Of a DNA stretch of 15,576 nucleotides, positions 1 to 6,792 are shown piece after piece; the first letter of the stretch is position 1, and the number at the start of each line of letters is the position of its first letter. The translations under genes and the position numbers were made by a program. Source of the stretch: Desulfovibrio sp. (GTDB taxonomy: Bacteria > Desulfobacterota > Desulfovibrionia > Desulfovibrionales > Desulfovibrionaceae); contig DQED01000052.1 in the NCBI GenBank assembly GCA_003525525.1, forward strand, positions 5,867-21,442, in the 5' to 3' direction. The notes below the pieces were generated by a model. The model was not told the DNA's origin, did not search any database, and saw only the letters and a program-made list of their open reading frames with translations.

Positions 1-80
1 TCATCCCCCCCGGACCCCCTGGAAGGGAGGGATGGAGAGGCCGCAGCAGCGCCGGGAGAACGGGAACGTCGCACATGGGG

Positions 81-707
81 CTAGAGCCCGGGGAGTCCCA
101 GTTGGCGCGAGGTTTCGGGCAGGACGCCACGAAAGGTCAGGCGGTGGATGGGGCACGGGCCGAGGCGCGTAAGGGCCGCGAGATGGGCCGCCGCGCCGTA
201 GCCTTTGTGCGCGGCGAAGCCGTAGCCGGGATAGCGGCGCTCGAACACGGTCATGAGTTTGTCGCGGCTGGTCTTGGCGAGAATCGAGGCGGCGGAGACG
301 GCGGGCACGCTGGCGTCGCCGCCGACGACCGCCTTCTGGCGCGGTGCGGCGGACAAGATCGCCAGATGCGCTGCCGGAATGCACTTGTTGCCGTCGATGA
401 CGAGGGCGGCCGGATGCCGCGAAAGCGCCCGCACGGCCCGGGCCATGGCCGCGAACGTGGCTTGCAGGATGTTGATGCGGTCGATTTCCGCCGGCCAGGC
501 CATGCCCACGGCCCAGGCGACGGCCTGCGCCTTGATCGCCGGGGCGAGCGTCTCGCGCCTCGCGGCCGAGAGCTTCTTGGAATCCGTCAGGTACGGCAGG
601 TCGTAGGCTTCGGGCAGGATGACCGCCCCGGCCACCACCGGCCCGGCCAGGCAGCCGCGCCCGGCCTCGTCCACGCCGGCCGTCAGGAGCAGGTCGCTAT
701 CGGTCAT
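81..707 (-). CDS. rnhB: Ribonuclease HII
   Basis: Cytoplasmic endonuclease that cuts the RNA strand of RNA/DNA hybrids and removes ribonucleotides misincorporated in DNA. The 208-residue product has the usual RNase HII length and motifs: GVDEAGRG at 11-18 (metal ligands D13, E14), DSKKLS at 42-47, VIDG with D105, GGDA with D131, and the [12 protein letters not shown] block at 138-149. These give the D-E-D-D active site of the family, so the enzyme looks intact. It follows rplS by 97 bp on the same strand, the conserved bacterial order trmD-rplS-rnhB. The ATG at 705-707 has no clear Shine-Dalgarno sequence, and a 9-bp stem-loop (724-757) lies just upstream, so its translation may depend on RNA structure or coupling. 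Confidence is high for function, moderate for the exact start. Confidence 0.96.
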   Translation of the reverse strand: MTDSDLLLTAGVDEAGRGCLAGPVVAGAVILPEAYDLPYLTDSKKLSAARRETLAPAIKAQAVAWAVGMAWPAEIDRINILQATFAAMARAVRALSRHPAALVIDGNKCIPAAHLAILSAAPRQKAVVGGDASVPAVSAASILAKTSRDKLMTVFERRYPGYGFAAHKGYGAAAHLAALTRLGPCPIHRLTFRGVLPETSRQLGLPGL

Positions 708-723
708 GACAAAAGACGGCCGC

Positions 724-757
724 GCCTGTCCGGCCGGGAAAGCGGCGACGGACAGGC
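724..757 (-). other. Stem-loop between rplS and rnhB
   Basis: Perfect 9-bp inverted repeat (GCCTGTCCG at 724-732, CGGACAGGC at 749-757) with a 16-nt loop. In transcription direction the stem is followed, after eight bases, by four T's and then the rnhB start codon. It could be a partial terminator/attenuator or a structure masking the rnhB start. The fold is read by eye, and its role is inference. Confidence 0.4.
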
Positions 758-806
758 GGCGGCCGGGAAAAGGATTCCAGGGCGGTCCACGGCGAAACGC
801 CGGGGC

Positions 807-1160
807 CTAGGATTCCCAGGAAGACTTGGTCTTGATGCGGGCGGCCTTGCCGCGGAGGCTGCGCAGGTAGTACAGCCGGCTGCGGCGCACCTTGCCCTGG
901 GCGACCACTTCCACGCGCTCGATGAACGGCGAATGCATGGGGAACACGCGTTCCACGCCCACGCCGTCGGACACCTTGCGCACGGTGAAGGTGGAGTTCA
1001 CTCCGCCCTTGCGCAGCCGCAGCACCGCGCCCTGGAACACCTGGATGCGCTCTTTCTCGCCCTCGATGATGCGCAGGTGCACCTTGACGGTGTCGCCGGG
1101 ACGAAACGCCGGCATGTCCAGGCGCATCTGCTCCCCTTCAATCTGCTTGATCACGTTCAT
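807..1160 (-). CDS. rplS: 50S ribosomal protein L19
   Basis: Ribosomal protein at the interface of the large and small subunits. The 117-residue product has normal L19 length and the family's recognisable blocks: [20 protein letters not shown] near residues 19-38, the [13 protein letters not shown] segment, [13 protein letters not shown], and the basic C-terminus [21 protein letters not shown]. The start is supported by GAGGAG at 1169-1174, 8 nt before the ATG. It lies 83 bp downstream of trmD and upstream of rnhB on the same strand, the standard arrangement. The gap to trmD contains a strong imperfect hairpin (1179-1212) that may act as a leader structure. No unusual residues were noticed. 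Confidence 0.98.
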   Translation of the reverse strand: MNVIKQIEGEQMRLDMPAFRPGDTVKVHLRIIEGEKERIQVFQGAVLRLRKGGVNSTFTVRKVSDGVGVERVFPMHSPFIERVEVVAQGKVRRSRLYYLRSLRGKAARIKTKSSWES

Positions 1161-1178
1161 GACGCTTTCTCCTCAGGT

Positions 1179-1212
1179 AAGGCCGCCGGACGCCCCGCGT
1201 CCCCCCGGCCTT
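1179..1212 (-). promoter_or_regulatory. GC-rich hairpin in the rplS leader
   Basis: AAGGCCG at 1179-1185 pairs with CGGCCTT at 1206-1212, with further pairing inside (GGACGC against GCGTCC). It stands five bases upstream of the rplS Shine-Dalgarno. It could be an attenuator, an mRNA processing site, or an L19 autoregulatory leader; the sequence cannot decide between them. Confidence 0.35.
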
Positions 1213-1243
1213 GGAATGTCGTTTCTTTCGCCGCCCGCCGTTC

Positions 1244-2521
1244 CTAGAGAACGTCGCCGAGCAGCCTGTCGGTGAGGATGCCGGCCGCGGCCCGCACCGA
1301 GAGGTGGTTGTAGTCCGAAAACGGCCGCAGCGGCGGCAAAATCCCGTCCGCCCGCGCAAGCACTTCGTCCGCCAGCCCATGCCCGGTCCCGAGGACCAGC
1401 AGCGTGGGGCGCGCGGCGATAAGTTCCCGCGCCGCCGCAAAGGACATGGTCGCCGGCCCCTTGGCGCTCGTGGCCACGAGCGCGGCATCGCGTCCGTGGT
1501 CAGCCGTGACGGCGGCCAGCGCCGCGTCCAGCCCTTCGTGCAGGCGCACGAGCGAGAGCGCTTCGGCGCGGTCGGGATTGGCGGCCAATCCCGGCCCTTC
1601 CCGCCAATGGGCCACGATGCGCGCGGCCAGGGCCAGCTGGTCCCGAAGCGGCGACACCACTTCGAACCCGCCGAGTCCGTAGGTACGGGAAACGCGCGCT
1701 ATATCGTGAACGTCGAGGTTTGTCAAAGACACCGTGCCGACTTTCCCGTCCTTGAGCACCACCGGCCCGTGCACGAGCCCGAGGTGCATGTTGCGCCCGG
1801 CGCGCGCCCGGGGCAGGCCGCGCACGAAGTCCGCGTCCTGCCGGGAAAGGGCCACGGCGTCGAACAGGTCCGGCCGCCGGGCGAGCGTGGTCTCCAGGGA
1901 GCGTTCGCGCCGCCAGGCGGCGATGGCCGCGTGGTGGCCGGAGAGGAGCTCCGGCGGCACGGGCAGGCCCTCGAACACCTCGGGCCTTGTGTAATGCGGG
2001 TATTCGAGCAGGCCCGAGGCGAAGCTTTCCTCCTCGGCCGAGGCGTCCTTGCCCATGAATCCCGGCACCAGGCGCGAGACCGCCTCCATGAGGCAGGCGG
2101 CCGCGGATTCGCCGCCGGAGAGCACGAAATCGCCCACGGAGACCGGGGTGATGTCGAACAGGTCGCAGATCCGGGCGTCGATGCCCTCGTAGCGGCCGCA
2201 CAGGAGCGTGAGCGCCTCCTCGCCGGCGAGTTCGGCCGCGAAGCGTTGCGACAGCGGCCGGCCGGCCGGGGAGAGCATGAGCATGCGGCCCGGGCGCGGC
2301 AGGCTGCGCAGGGCGGAAACGAGCGTCGGCAGGCCCATGACCATGCCCGGACCGCCGCCGTAGGGGCGGTCGTCCACGGTGTGGTGTTTGTCCGTGGCGA
2401 AGTCGCGCGGGTTGATCCGGGTTACGGACACCACGCCGGCCTCCAGCGCCTTGGCCATGAGCCCGCAGGAGAGGAAGGAATCGAAAAATTCCGGGAAGAT
2501 GGTCAGGACCGAAAACTGCAC
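1244..2521 (-). CDS. trmD: tRNA (guanine-N1)-methyltransferase fused to a second SPOUT-type RNA methyltransferase domain
   Basis: TrmD methylates G37 of tRNAs using S-adenosylmethionine, which prevents +1 frameshifting. The GTG start at 2519-2521 is chosen because GGAGG (2529-2533) sits 7 nt upstream and the protein then begins QFSVLTIFPEFF, as in other TrmDs. Residues 1-235 are the TrmD domain: DDRPYGGGPGM (50-60), CGRYEGID (108-115), VGDFVLSGGE (129-138, the knot), LLEYPHYTRPEVFEG (171-185). Residues about 238-425 form a second domain (NMHLGLVHGPVVLKDG, LVLGTGHGL, SDYNHLSVRAAAGILTDRL) that I assign to the COG4752-like SPOUT RNA methyltransferases known fused to TrmD in Desulfovibrio. Aligned from memory with E. 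coli TrmD, its catalytic Asp169 corresponds to Glu165 here, while Arg154 is kept as R150. The gene follows a MazF-type toxin gene by 29 bp. Confidence 0.95.
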   Translation of the reverse strand: MQFSVLTIFPEFFDSFLSCGLMAKALEAGVVSVTRINPRDFATDKHHTVDDRPYGGGPGMVMGLPTLVSALRSLPRPGRMLMLSPAGRPLSQRFAAELAGEEALTLLCGRYEGIDARICDLFDITPVSVGDFVLSGGESAAACLMEAVSRLVPGFMGKDASAEEESFASGLLEYPHYTRPEVFEGLPVPPELLSGHHAAIAAWRRERSLETTLARRPDLFDAVALSRQDADFVRGLPRARAGRNMHLGLVHGPVVLKDGKVGTVSLTNLDVHDIARVSRTYGLGGFEVVSPLRDQLALAARIVAHWREGPGLAANPDRAEALSLVRLHEGLDAALAAVTADHGRDAALVATSAKGPATMSFAAARELIAARPTLLVLGTGHGLADEVLARADGILPPLRPFSDYNHLSVRAAAGILTDRLLGDVL

Positions 2522-2528
2522 GAAAAGG

Positions 2529-2533
2529 CCTCC
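2529..2533 (-). promoter_or_regulatory. trmD ribosome binding site
   Basis: GGAGG on the minus strand, 7 nt before the GTG at 2521. It decides the trmD start against an upstream in-frame ATG at 2578, which would put the start inside the preceding toxin gene. Confidence 0.8.
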
Positions 2534-2550
2534 GCCGCCGTGGCGCGCGC

Positions 2551-2874
2551 TTACAAGCCAAGCCACAGCGCAAGGCAACGATTGACCTGCACCATGACGG
2601 CATCCTCCAAGGTTCCGACCGCCTCGCGGAAGCGGTCCCTGCGCACGGCCGCGATCTTGTCCACCATGATCTGCGAGGCCGACGTCAACCCGTTCTCCGG
2701 CGTCGGCTGGACAGTGATCCGAAAAAGCGGGGCATCGAGCAGGTGCGAGGAAAAGGGACAGACGACGACGCTCGCGTGGGTCGCGTTCGCCTGGTCGTGC
2801 TGGACCACGACGCAGGGCCGTACCTTCCCGTAATCCCCGGACATGGCGACGATGACAACATCGCCGCGTTTCAT
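2551..2874 (-). CDS. MazF/PemK-type mRNA interferase toxin
   Basis: Probable toxin of a type II toxin-antitoxin system. MazF-family proteins are sequence-specific endoribonucleases that cleave mRNA. The 107-residue product has the family length and pattern: start MKRGDVVIV, then GDYGKVRPCVVVQHD (13-27, with the conserved R19-P20), a central VVVCPFSSHL (36-45), and SQIMVDKIAAVRRDRF (67-82), which resembles the SxxxxDxIxxI/V segment of MazF/PemK folds. The ATG overlaps the antitoxin stop by 4 nt (ATGA), so translation is probably coupled. It ends 29 bp before trmD on the same strand with no terminator in between, so trmD likely shares its transcript. Target sequence and activity cannot be read from the sequence. 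Confidence 0.88.
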   Translation of the reverse strand: MKRGDVVIVAMSGDYGKVRPCVVVQHDQANATHASVVVCPFSSHLLDAPLFRITVQPTPENGLTSASQIMVDKIAAVRRDRFREAVGTLEDAVMVQVNRCLALWLGL

Positions 2875-3092
2875 GCCTCGTCGTCCCAGGCGCGCACGTC
2901 GTCGAGGAAGGCCATGACCTCCTGTTCGTCCGGTCCGCGGCTGGCGAGCAGGGATTGCCGCCGCAGTTCGCGCGAAATCGCCGGGGAACGCGTGTCCGGC
3001 ACCCAGATCTGGACGGAACGCAGCCCCTTCTGCTTCATTTTGCAGCGGTACTGTCGCATCTTCTGGCTTGGCGTGAGCGGAGCGGACGGCAT
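2871..3092 (-). CDS. MazE-like antitoxin (DUF3018 family)
   Basis: Likely antitoxin partner of the downstream MazF-type toxin: these proteins bind and neutralise the toxin and usually repress their own operon. The 73-residue product carries the DUF3018/MazE-like signature MRQYRCKMKQKGLRSVQIWV followed by PDTRSPAISRELRRQS (positions about 12-47). The C-terminal tail is acidic (DEQEVMAFLDDVRAWDDEA), as expected for the toxin-binding part. The start ATG at 3090-3092 has AAGGAG at 3101-3106, 8 nt upstream. Directly upstream are a canonical promoter and a 21-bp near-palindrome over its -10 box, which fits autoregulation. Confidence 0.87.
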   Translation of the reverse strand: MPSAPLTPSQKMRQYRCKMKQKGLRSVQIWVPDTRSPAISRELRRQSLLASRGPDEQEVMAFLDDVRAWDDEA

Positions 3093-3107
3093 GGCAACGT
3101 CTCCTTG

Positions 3108-3128
3108 TCCGGTAACGTAGTGACCGGA
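3108..3128. promoter_or_regulatory. Palindromic operator of the toxin-antitoxin operon
   Basis: A 21-bp near-perfect palindrome with arms TCCGGT (3108-3113) and ACCGGA (3123-3128); two more inner base pairs also match (AC at 3115-3116 against GT at 3120-3121). It covers the -10 box of the predicted antitoxin promoter, so a bound repressor would block RNA polymerase. Autorepression by antitoxin or toxin-antitoxin complex is the family norm; that this is the site is inference. Confidence 0.65.
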
Positions 3129-3142
3129 CCGCCCGCTGTCAA
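3114..3142 (-). promoter_or_regulatory. Sigma70-type promoter of the toxin-antitoxin (and possibly trmD) operon
   Basis: Read on the minus strand: -35 TTGACA (3142-3137, perfect), 17-bp spacer, -10 TACGTT (3119-3114). Transcription would start about 10-15 bases before the AAGGAG ribosome site. The -35 lies 25 bp after the end of the upstream lipoprotein gene. It is the best-matching sigma70 promoter seen in this window. Confidence 0.7.
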
Positions 3143-3167
3143 GAAGGCCGTTTGCGCGCCAGCGCCT

Positions 3168-3638
3168 TCAGCGCAGGTAGCCCGGCAAGGCGAGGTCGGC
3201 GCAGGGCATGGGCCTGGCCCTGGCCGCCAGCGCGGCGATGACGCCGATGTCCAGGTCGTATTCCTCGAAATAGCCGTCGGCGCTGTACGCCTGCGCCTTG
3301 GCCGCGATGAAGTCCACGCTTTTCTGCGGCGTCACGGCGAGATCCACGATGAGGAAGCTGCGCGCCGCGCGGACCATGCCCGCCTCCGGCGGGGGGCAGC
3401 CGGCAGCGGCCCGAACCGGATCGTATTCCGCGGCCAGCCGCACCACGGTCTGGCCCTTGATGCCGGCGAACGCCTCCCACGTGGCGCGCGTGACGCCCGG
3501 CGACAAGGCGACCAGCCGGCCGAGCGCCAGGCCGTTTGCGCCCATGGGCCGCCAGTTGCGCGCCGTATCCTCGGCTCGCGGCGCAAAACAGCCCGCCAGC
3601 GGCAAGGCCAGCAGTACGAGCAGCACCAGTCGATACAT
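3168..3638 (-). CDS. Small lipoprotein of unknown function
   Basis: Predicted 156-residue lipoprotein. The N-terminus MYRLVLLVLLALPLAGC is a short lipoprotein signal peptide ending in the lipobox LAGC, so Cys17 would be lipidated and the mature protein anchored to a membrane. The rest (RNWRPMGANGLALGRLVALSP; DVRAAAG-type segment with CPPPEAG; FLIVDLAVTPQKSVDFIAAKAQAY; GYFEEYDLDIGVIAALAARA) is soluble and matches no family I can name. The start is supported by GGAG about 6 nt upstream of the ATG. It follows the diguanylate cyclase gene by 91 bp on the same strand; that gap holds a perfect 24-bp palindrome, so co-transcription may be interrupted. Function unknown. Confidence 0.75.
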   Translation of the reverse strand: MYRLVLLVLLALPLAGCFAPRAEDTARNWRPMGANGLALGRLVALSPGVTRATWEAFAGIKGQTVVRLAAEYDPVRAAAGCPPPEAGMVRAARSFLIVDLAVTPQKSVDFIAAKAQAYSADGYFEEYDLDIGVIAALAARARPMPCADLALPGYLR

Positions 3639-3685
3639 GCGCGCTCCGAGGATTGTCGTTGCCCCGTCCCTCCTTTCGGAGAGGT

Positions 3686-3709
3686 CCGGGAGAGGCGCGC
3701 CTCTCCCGG
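3686..3709. repeat. Perfect 24-bp palindrome between cyclase and lipoprotein genes
   Basis: Each half is CCGGGAGAGGCG and its exact reverse complement, with no spacer. On the minus strand it is followed by a second small stem, CTCC-GAAA-GGAG, with a GNRA-type loop. There is no T-tract, so it is not a classical terminator. It may be a protein site, an mRNA stabiliser or a weak terminator after the cyclase gene. Confidence 0.5.
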
Positions 3710-3729
3710 CCGCCGGAGGCGTTTCCCGC

Positions 3730-4695
3730 CTATGCCGGGGGCCGGACTTCGACGCGGTTGCGGCCGGCGCTTTTGGCCTGGTAGAGGGCGGCGTCCGAGG
3801 CGGCGAGCAGGGCTTCGGCCTCGATGTCCATGTTGGGCACCACGCCCGAGATGCCGATGCTCACGGTGACGACGTCGGCCACGTTGGAGCTGGCGTGCTC
3901 GATGCCGGCCGCGCGCAGGTTGGCGCGGATGAGCCCGGCGATGGAAAGCGCCCCGGCCAGGTCCGTGCCCGGCAGCAGGGCGACGAATTCCTCCCCGCCG
4001 TAGCGGGCCACGAAATCGCCGGGCCGCTTGAGCGCGCCCTCGATGCACTCGGCCACCTGGCGCAGGCACATGTCGCCCTGCAAGTGGCCGTAGGTGTCGT
4101 TGTAGTCCTTGAAGCAGTCGATATCGATCATCAGCGCCGAAAGCGGCGTGCCTTCGCGGCGCGAGCGCAGCCATTCCTTGCGGAAGACGTCCTCGAAGCA
4201 GCGGCGGTTGGGCACGCCCGTCAGGCCGTCCTGGTTGGAAAGCTGCTCGAACTTGCGGGTCAGCGCCTCGAGTTCCCGTTCCCGGGCCTTGCGCTGGTCC
4301 ATCTCTTCCTTGAGCTTGAGCGCCGAGCGGACCCGGGCCCGCAGCTCCATGCTGTTGACGGGCTTGGCCAGGAAATCCATGGCCCCGGCCTCGAAGGCGC
4401 GCTCCAGGCTCGCGGCGTCGTCCTTGACGGTGACGATGATGACGGGGATGTCGCGCAGCCTTGGATCGGCCTTGATCAGCCGCGTGGCGTCGATGCCGTC
4501 CATGTCGGGCATGACCACGTCCATGAGGACCAGATCCACGTCCGGCGATTCGTACTGGCGGCAGCGGTCGTCGAGCAACGACAACGCCTCGCCGGCGGAG
4601 CCGGCGCACAAGGGCTCGAGGTATCCGGCCCCCTTGAGAATGGTGGACAACAGCAGACGCGAAGAGTCGGAGTCGTCCACGATCAGGATGTTCAT
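3730..4695 (-). CDS. Response regulator with GGDEF domain (diguanylate cyclase)
   Basis: Predicted PleD/WspR-like enzyme that makes cyclic di-GMP from GTP when its receiver domain is phosphorylated. Of the 321 residues, 1-125 form a REC domain: acidic pair D7-D8, phospho-acceptor D59 in VLMDVVMPDMDG, T89, and K111 in AKP. A charged linker helix (126-152, likely coiled coil) leads to a GGDEF domain (154-318) with active-site GGEEF at 233-237. RPGD at 224-227, five residues before it, is a complete inhibitory I-site, so product inhibition is expected. The ATG at 4693-4695 is chosen because the REC fold starts exactly there (MNILIVDDSD); a longer frame up to 4842 adds only low-complexity sequence. 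No histidine kinase is adjacent, so the phosphate donor is unknown. Confidence 0.93.
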   Translation of the reverse strand: MNILIVDDSDSSRLLLSTILKGAGYLEPLCAGSAGEALSLLDDRCRQYESPDVDLVLMDVVMPDMDGIDATRLIKADPRLRDIPVIIVTVKDDAASLERAFEAGAMDFLAKPVNSMELRARVRSALKLKEEMDQRKARERELEALTRKFEQLSNQDGLTGVPNRRCFEDVFRKEWLRSRREGTPLSALMIDIDCFKDYNDTYGHLQGDMCLRQVAECIEGALKRPGDFVARYGGEEFVALLPGTDLAGALSIAGLIRANLRAAGIEHASSNVADVVTVSIGISGVVPNMDIEAEALLAASDAALYQAKSAGRNRVEVRPPA

Positions 4696-4868
4696 ACCGA
4701 TCCTGGTGAGGCTCCTCTGGCCGCTGTCGGACGGCGTGCACGCAGCCTTCGCATCACGTTTCCATGCCCCGAAGCTGACACCCGGGACAAGGCAATGCGG
4801 CCCGAACCGGCCGGAAGCCATTTCCGTTACGGTCACGATCATGCCTTAACGCCGGAAAAAAGCAACCG

Positions 4869-5636
4869 TCAGCCCATGATGGGCGCGCCCAGGCGGGCGG
4901 ACAGGCGCTCCATGGTTTCGCGGTCGGAAAAATCGAAGCGCAGGGGGGTGAGGGTCACGTGGCCCGCGGTCAGCATGGCCCGGTCCGTCTCCGGGGAAAG
5001 CGCCTCGGGCGGAATCATGCCCGTGAGCCAGTAGTAGTTGCGGCCGCGCGGGTCCTGGCGGGTGACGTACCAGTCCTCGTACACGGCGGACGTGGGCGGG
5101 CAGAGCCGCAAGTCCTTGGCCTGGGACAGGGGCACGGCCGGAAAATTGAGGTTGAGCACGCAGCGCGGCGGCACGGCCTCCCAGGGGCGGGAGGCGATGA
5201 AGTCGGCCACGTAGCGGCCCTGCTCCGTGAGGTCCGTGGGCGCGTAGTCGTCCGCGGAGACGGCCACGGCCGGGTAGCCCATGAGCGCCCCTTCGGTGGC
5301 GGCCGAGACCGTGCCGGAATAGAGGATGTCCACGCCGACGTTGGCTCCGGCGTTGATGCCGGAGACCACCACGTCGGGCGGCGTTTCGCAGAGGGTGGTG
5401 AGCGCGAGCTTGACGCAGTCCGCCGGCGTGCCGGAAACGCCGAGGCCCTTGAAGCCGTTTTCCTGGAATTCCTTGACGCGAAGCGGCAGGGCGATGGTGA
5501 TGGCGTGCCCCACGGCCGACTGTTCGGAAATGGGGGCGGCCACGAGCACCTCGTGCCCGGCGGCGACAAGCCCCTTGTAGAGGTCGCGGATGCCCACGGC
5601 GTGGATGCCGTCGTCGTTTGTCAACAGGATGCGCAT
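4869..5636 (-). CDS. surE: 5'/3'-nucleotidase SurE
   Basis: Metal-dependent phosphatase that dephosphorylates nucleoside monophosphates, linked to stationary-phase survival. The 255-residue product matches SurE in length and order: MRILLTNDDGI (metal ligands D8, D9), APISEQSAVGHA with the conserved Ser near 37-40, SGTPADCVKLAL (69-80), and VVVSGINAGANVGVDILYSGTVSAA (from 90, with N95 as the fourth metal ligand). The start at 5636 is supported by GGGGAG about 5 nt upstream and by the canonical N-terminus; longer frames run into the divergent upstream gene. It is divergent from the HD-domain nuclease gene, with an inverted pair of -35-like boxes between them, and upstream of the cyclase on the same strand with a 173-bp gap. 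Confidence 0.97.
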   Translation of the reverse strand: MRILLTNDDGIHAVGIRDLYKGLVAAGHEVLVAAPISEQSAVGHAITIALPLRVKEFQENGFKGLGVSGTPADCVKLALTTLCETPPDVVVSGINAGANVGVDILYSGTVSAATEGALMGYPAVAVSADDYAPTDLTEQGRYVADFIASRPWEAVPPRCVLNLNFPAVPLSQAKDLRLCPPTSAVYEDWYVTRQDPRGRNYYWLTGMIPPEALSPETDRAMLTAGHVTLTPLRFDFSDRETMERLSARLGAPIMG

Positions 5637-5664
5637 GCACTCTCCCCGGGGAGTCCCCGCAGGT

Positions 5665-5693
5665 GGACTATGCCGGAGGTCACGGGTTGTCAA
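5665..5693 (-). promoter_or_regulatory. Possible surE promoter
   Basis: On the minus strand a perfect TTGACA (5693-5688) is followed by 17 bp and TAGTCC, or by 15 bp and CATAGT (4 of 6 matches). The -10 is weak. A second TTGACA on the plus strand (5705-5710) mirrors it, giving an inverted pair TGTCAA-N11-TTGACA in the divergent surE/nuclease intergenic region. Confidence 0.4.
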
Positions 5694-5763
5694 GGCGGAG
5701 AGGATTGACATCCGCCGCGCCGCCGGGCACCCTCCTTTCTCCCAAAACCACGGTGACCGCCTC

Positions 5764-6792
5764 GTGACCGCAAAAACACAATACGTCAAAGACCTCGTCC
5801 CGGGCCAGCCCGCCGCCGACGTGTTCTGCCTGGGCGCGGCACGGCTGGCGCAGGCCAAAAACGGCCCCTTCTGGACGCTATCCCTCGAAGACGCCACAGG
5901 GCAGATCGAGGCCAAGATCTGGAGCCCGGCCGCCAGCCACTACGCGGACCTCGCCCCGGGCCAGTTCGTGTTCGTGGAGGGGCAGGTCGGGGCCTACCGC
6001 GACCGGCCGCAGATCAACATCGACCGCTTGCGCGTGCTTTCCCCCGAGGAGTATACGCCCGACCTGTCGCAGTTCGTGCCGACGAGCGCCGAGCCGCCGG
6101 AGGCGCTTCTCGAGCAGCTGAGCGAGCTGTGCCGCGCCGAAATCTCCCACGCGCCCTGGCGCAAGTTCTGCGCCAAGGTGCTCTCCCACCCGGAATTCCG
6201 CGACCGCCTCGTCGAGGCCCCGGGCGCGAAGAACGTCCACCACGCCTACCGGGGCGGTCTGCTCGAGCACACGCTGTCCGTGGCCCGGCTCGTGCTCGCC
6301 ATCTGCGGGCGCTACCCGCGCCTGGACCGCGACACCCTGGTCGCCGCGGCCGTGTGCCACGACCTCGGCAAGGCCTGGGAGCTTTCCGCCGGCCCGGCCC
6401 GGGACTACACCGACGCCGGCCGCCTGCTCGGGCACATCGTCATCACCCTGGAGCTCGTGGAGCCCTTGCTCAAGAAGTCCGGCATCGACCCGGAGCTGGC
6501 CCTGCACTTCAAGCACATCCTGCTCGCGCACCACGGCGAATACGAATACGGCTCGCCGCGCCGGCCCAAGACCGCCGAAGCCTTCGTGCTGCACTTCGCG
6601 GACAACATCGACGCGAAGATCAACCAGATCGAGAACGCCTTCGAGTCCGACGAGCCCTGCCAGTGGTCGCCTTTCGCCCGCACCCTCGACCGCTACCTCT
6701 ACAATCCCCGGCGCGCGCCGCGCGAGGCGCCGGAGAAGTCGCCCAAGCCCAAGGAAAAGGACGCCCAATGTTTATTACCTTTGAAGGCGTAG
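5764..6792 (+). CDS. OB-fold/HD-domain 3'-5' exoribonuclease, YhaM-like
   Basis: Predicted cytoplasmic nuclease of the YhaM/CBF1 type, which degrades single-stranded RNA or DNA from the 3' end. The 342-residue product has an N-terminal OB fold (about 15-92: FWTLSLEDATGQIEAKIW, FVFVEGQVGAYRDRPQINIDRLRVL) and an HD domain (about 155-315) with H160, H169 in GGLLEHTLSVA, the H199-D200 pair in VCHDLGKAWE, HH at 256-257 in ILLAHHGEYEYGSP, and D280 in LHFADNIDAK. The GTG at 5764 is chosen because GGTGA lies 7 nt upstream and the OB domain starts soon after; the longer ATG frame at 5590 would cover the surE start. The basic tail (SPKPKEK) is followed by a 25-bp overlap with tmk, so the two genes are translationally linked. 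Confidence 0.9.
   Translation: MTAKTQYVKDLVPGQPAADVFCLGAARLAQAKNGPFWTLSLEDATGQIEAKIWSPAASHYADLAPGQFVFVEGQVGAYRDRPQINIDRLRVLSPEEYTPDLSQFVPTSAEPPEALLEQLSELCRAEISHAPWRKFCAKVLSHPEFRDRLVEAPGAKNVHHAYRGGLLEHTLSVARLVLAICGRYPRLDRDTLVAAAVCHDLGKAWELSAGPARDYTDAGRLLGHIVITLELVEPLLKKSGIDPELALHFKHILLAHHGEYEYGSPRRPKTAEAFVLHFADNIDAKINQIENAFESDEPCQWSPFARTLDRYLYNPRRAPREAPEKSPKPKEKDAQCLLPLKA

Noticed and set aside
1..80. 25-codon minus-strand frame ending at position 1, and an ATG at 2-4 that might start a yraN-like gene
   Set aside because: The short frame has no recognisable product. Only one codon of the possible next gene is in the window, and no good ribosome site precedes it.
75..1247. Long plus-strand open frame over rnhB and rplS
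   Set aside because: Low-complexity Gly/Arg/His-rich translation antisense to two clear genes; a side effect of high GC.
1211..2833. 540-codon plus-strand frame over trmD and the toxin gene
   Set aside because: Antisense to trmD, with no domain, ribosome site or protein-like composition.
4696..4842. 49-residue extension of the diguanylate cyclase
   Set aside because: The receiver domain begins exactly at the later ATG and the extension is not protein-like.
3298..5034. 578-codon plus-strand frame over the lipoprotein and cyclase genes
   Set aside because: Antisense shadow of two recognisable genes, rich in Gly/Ala/Arg/His.
5590..5763. N-terminal extension of the HD-domain nuclease to an ATG at 5590
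   Set aside because: It would overlap the start of surE and adds no conserved sequence; GTG 5764 has GGTGA at the right distance.
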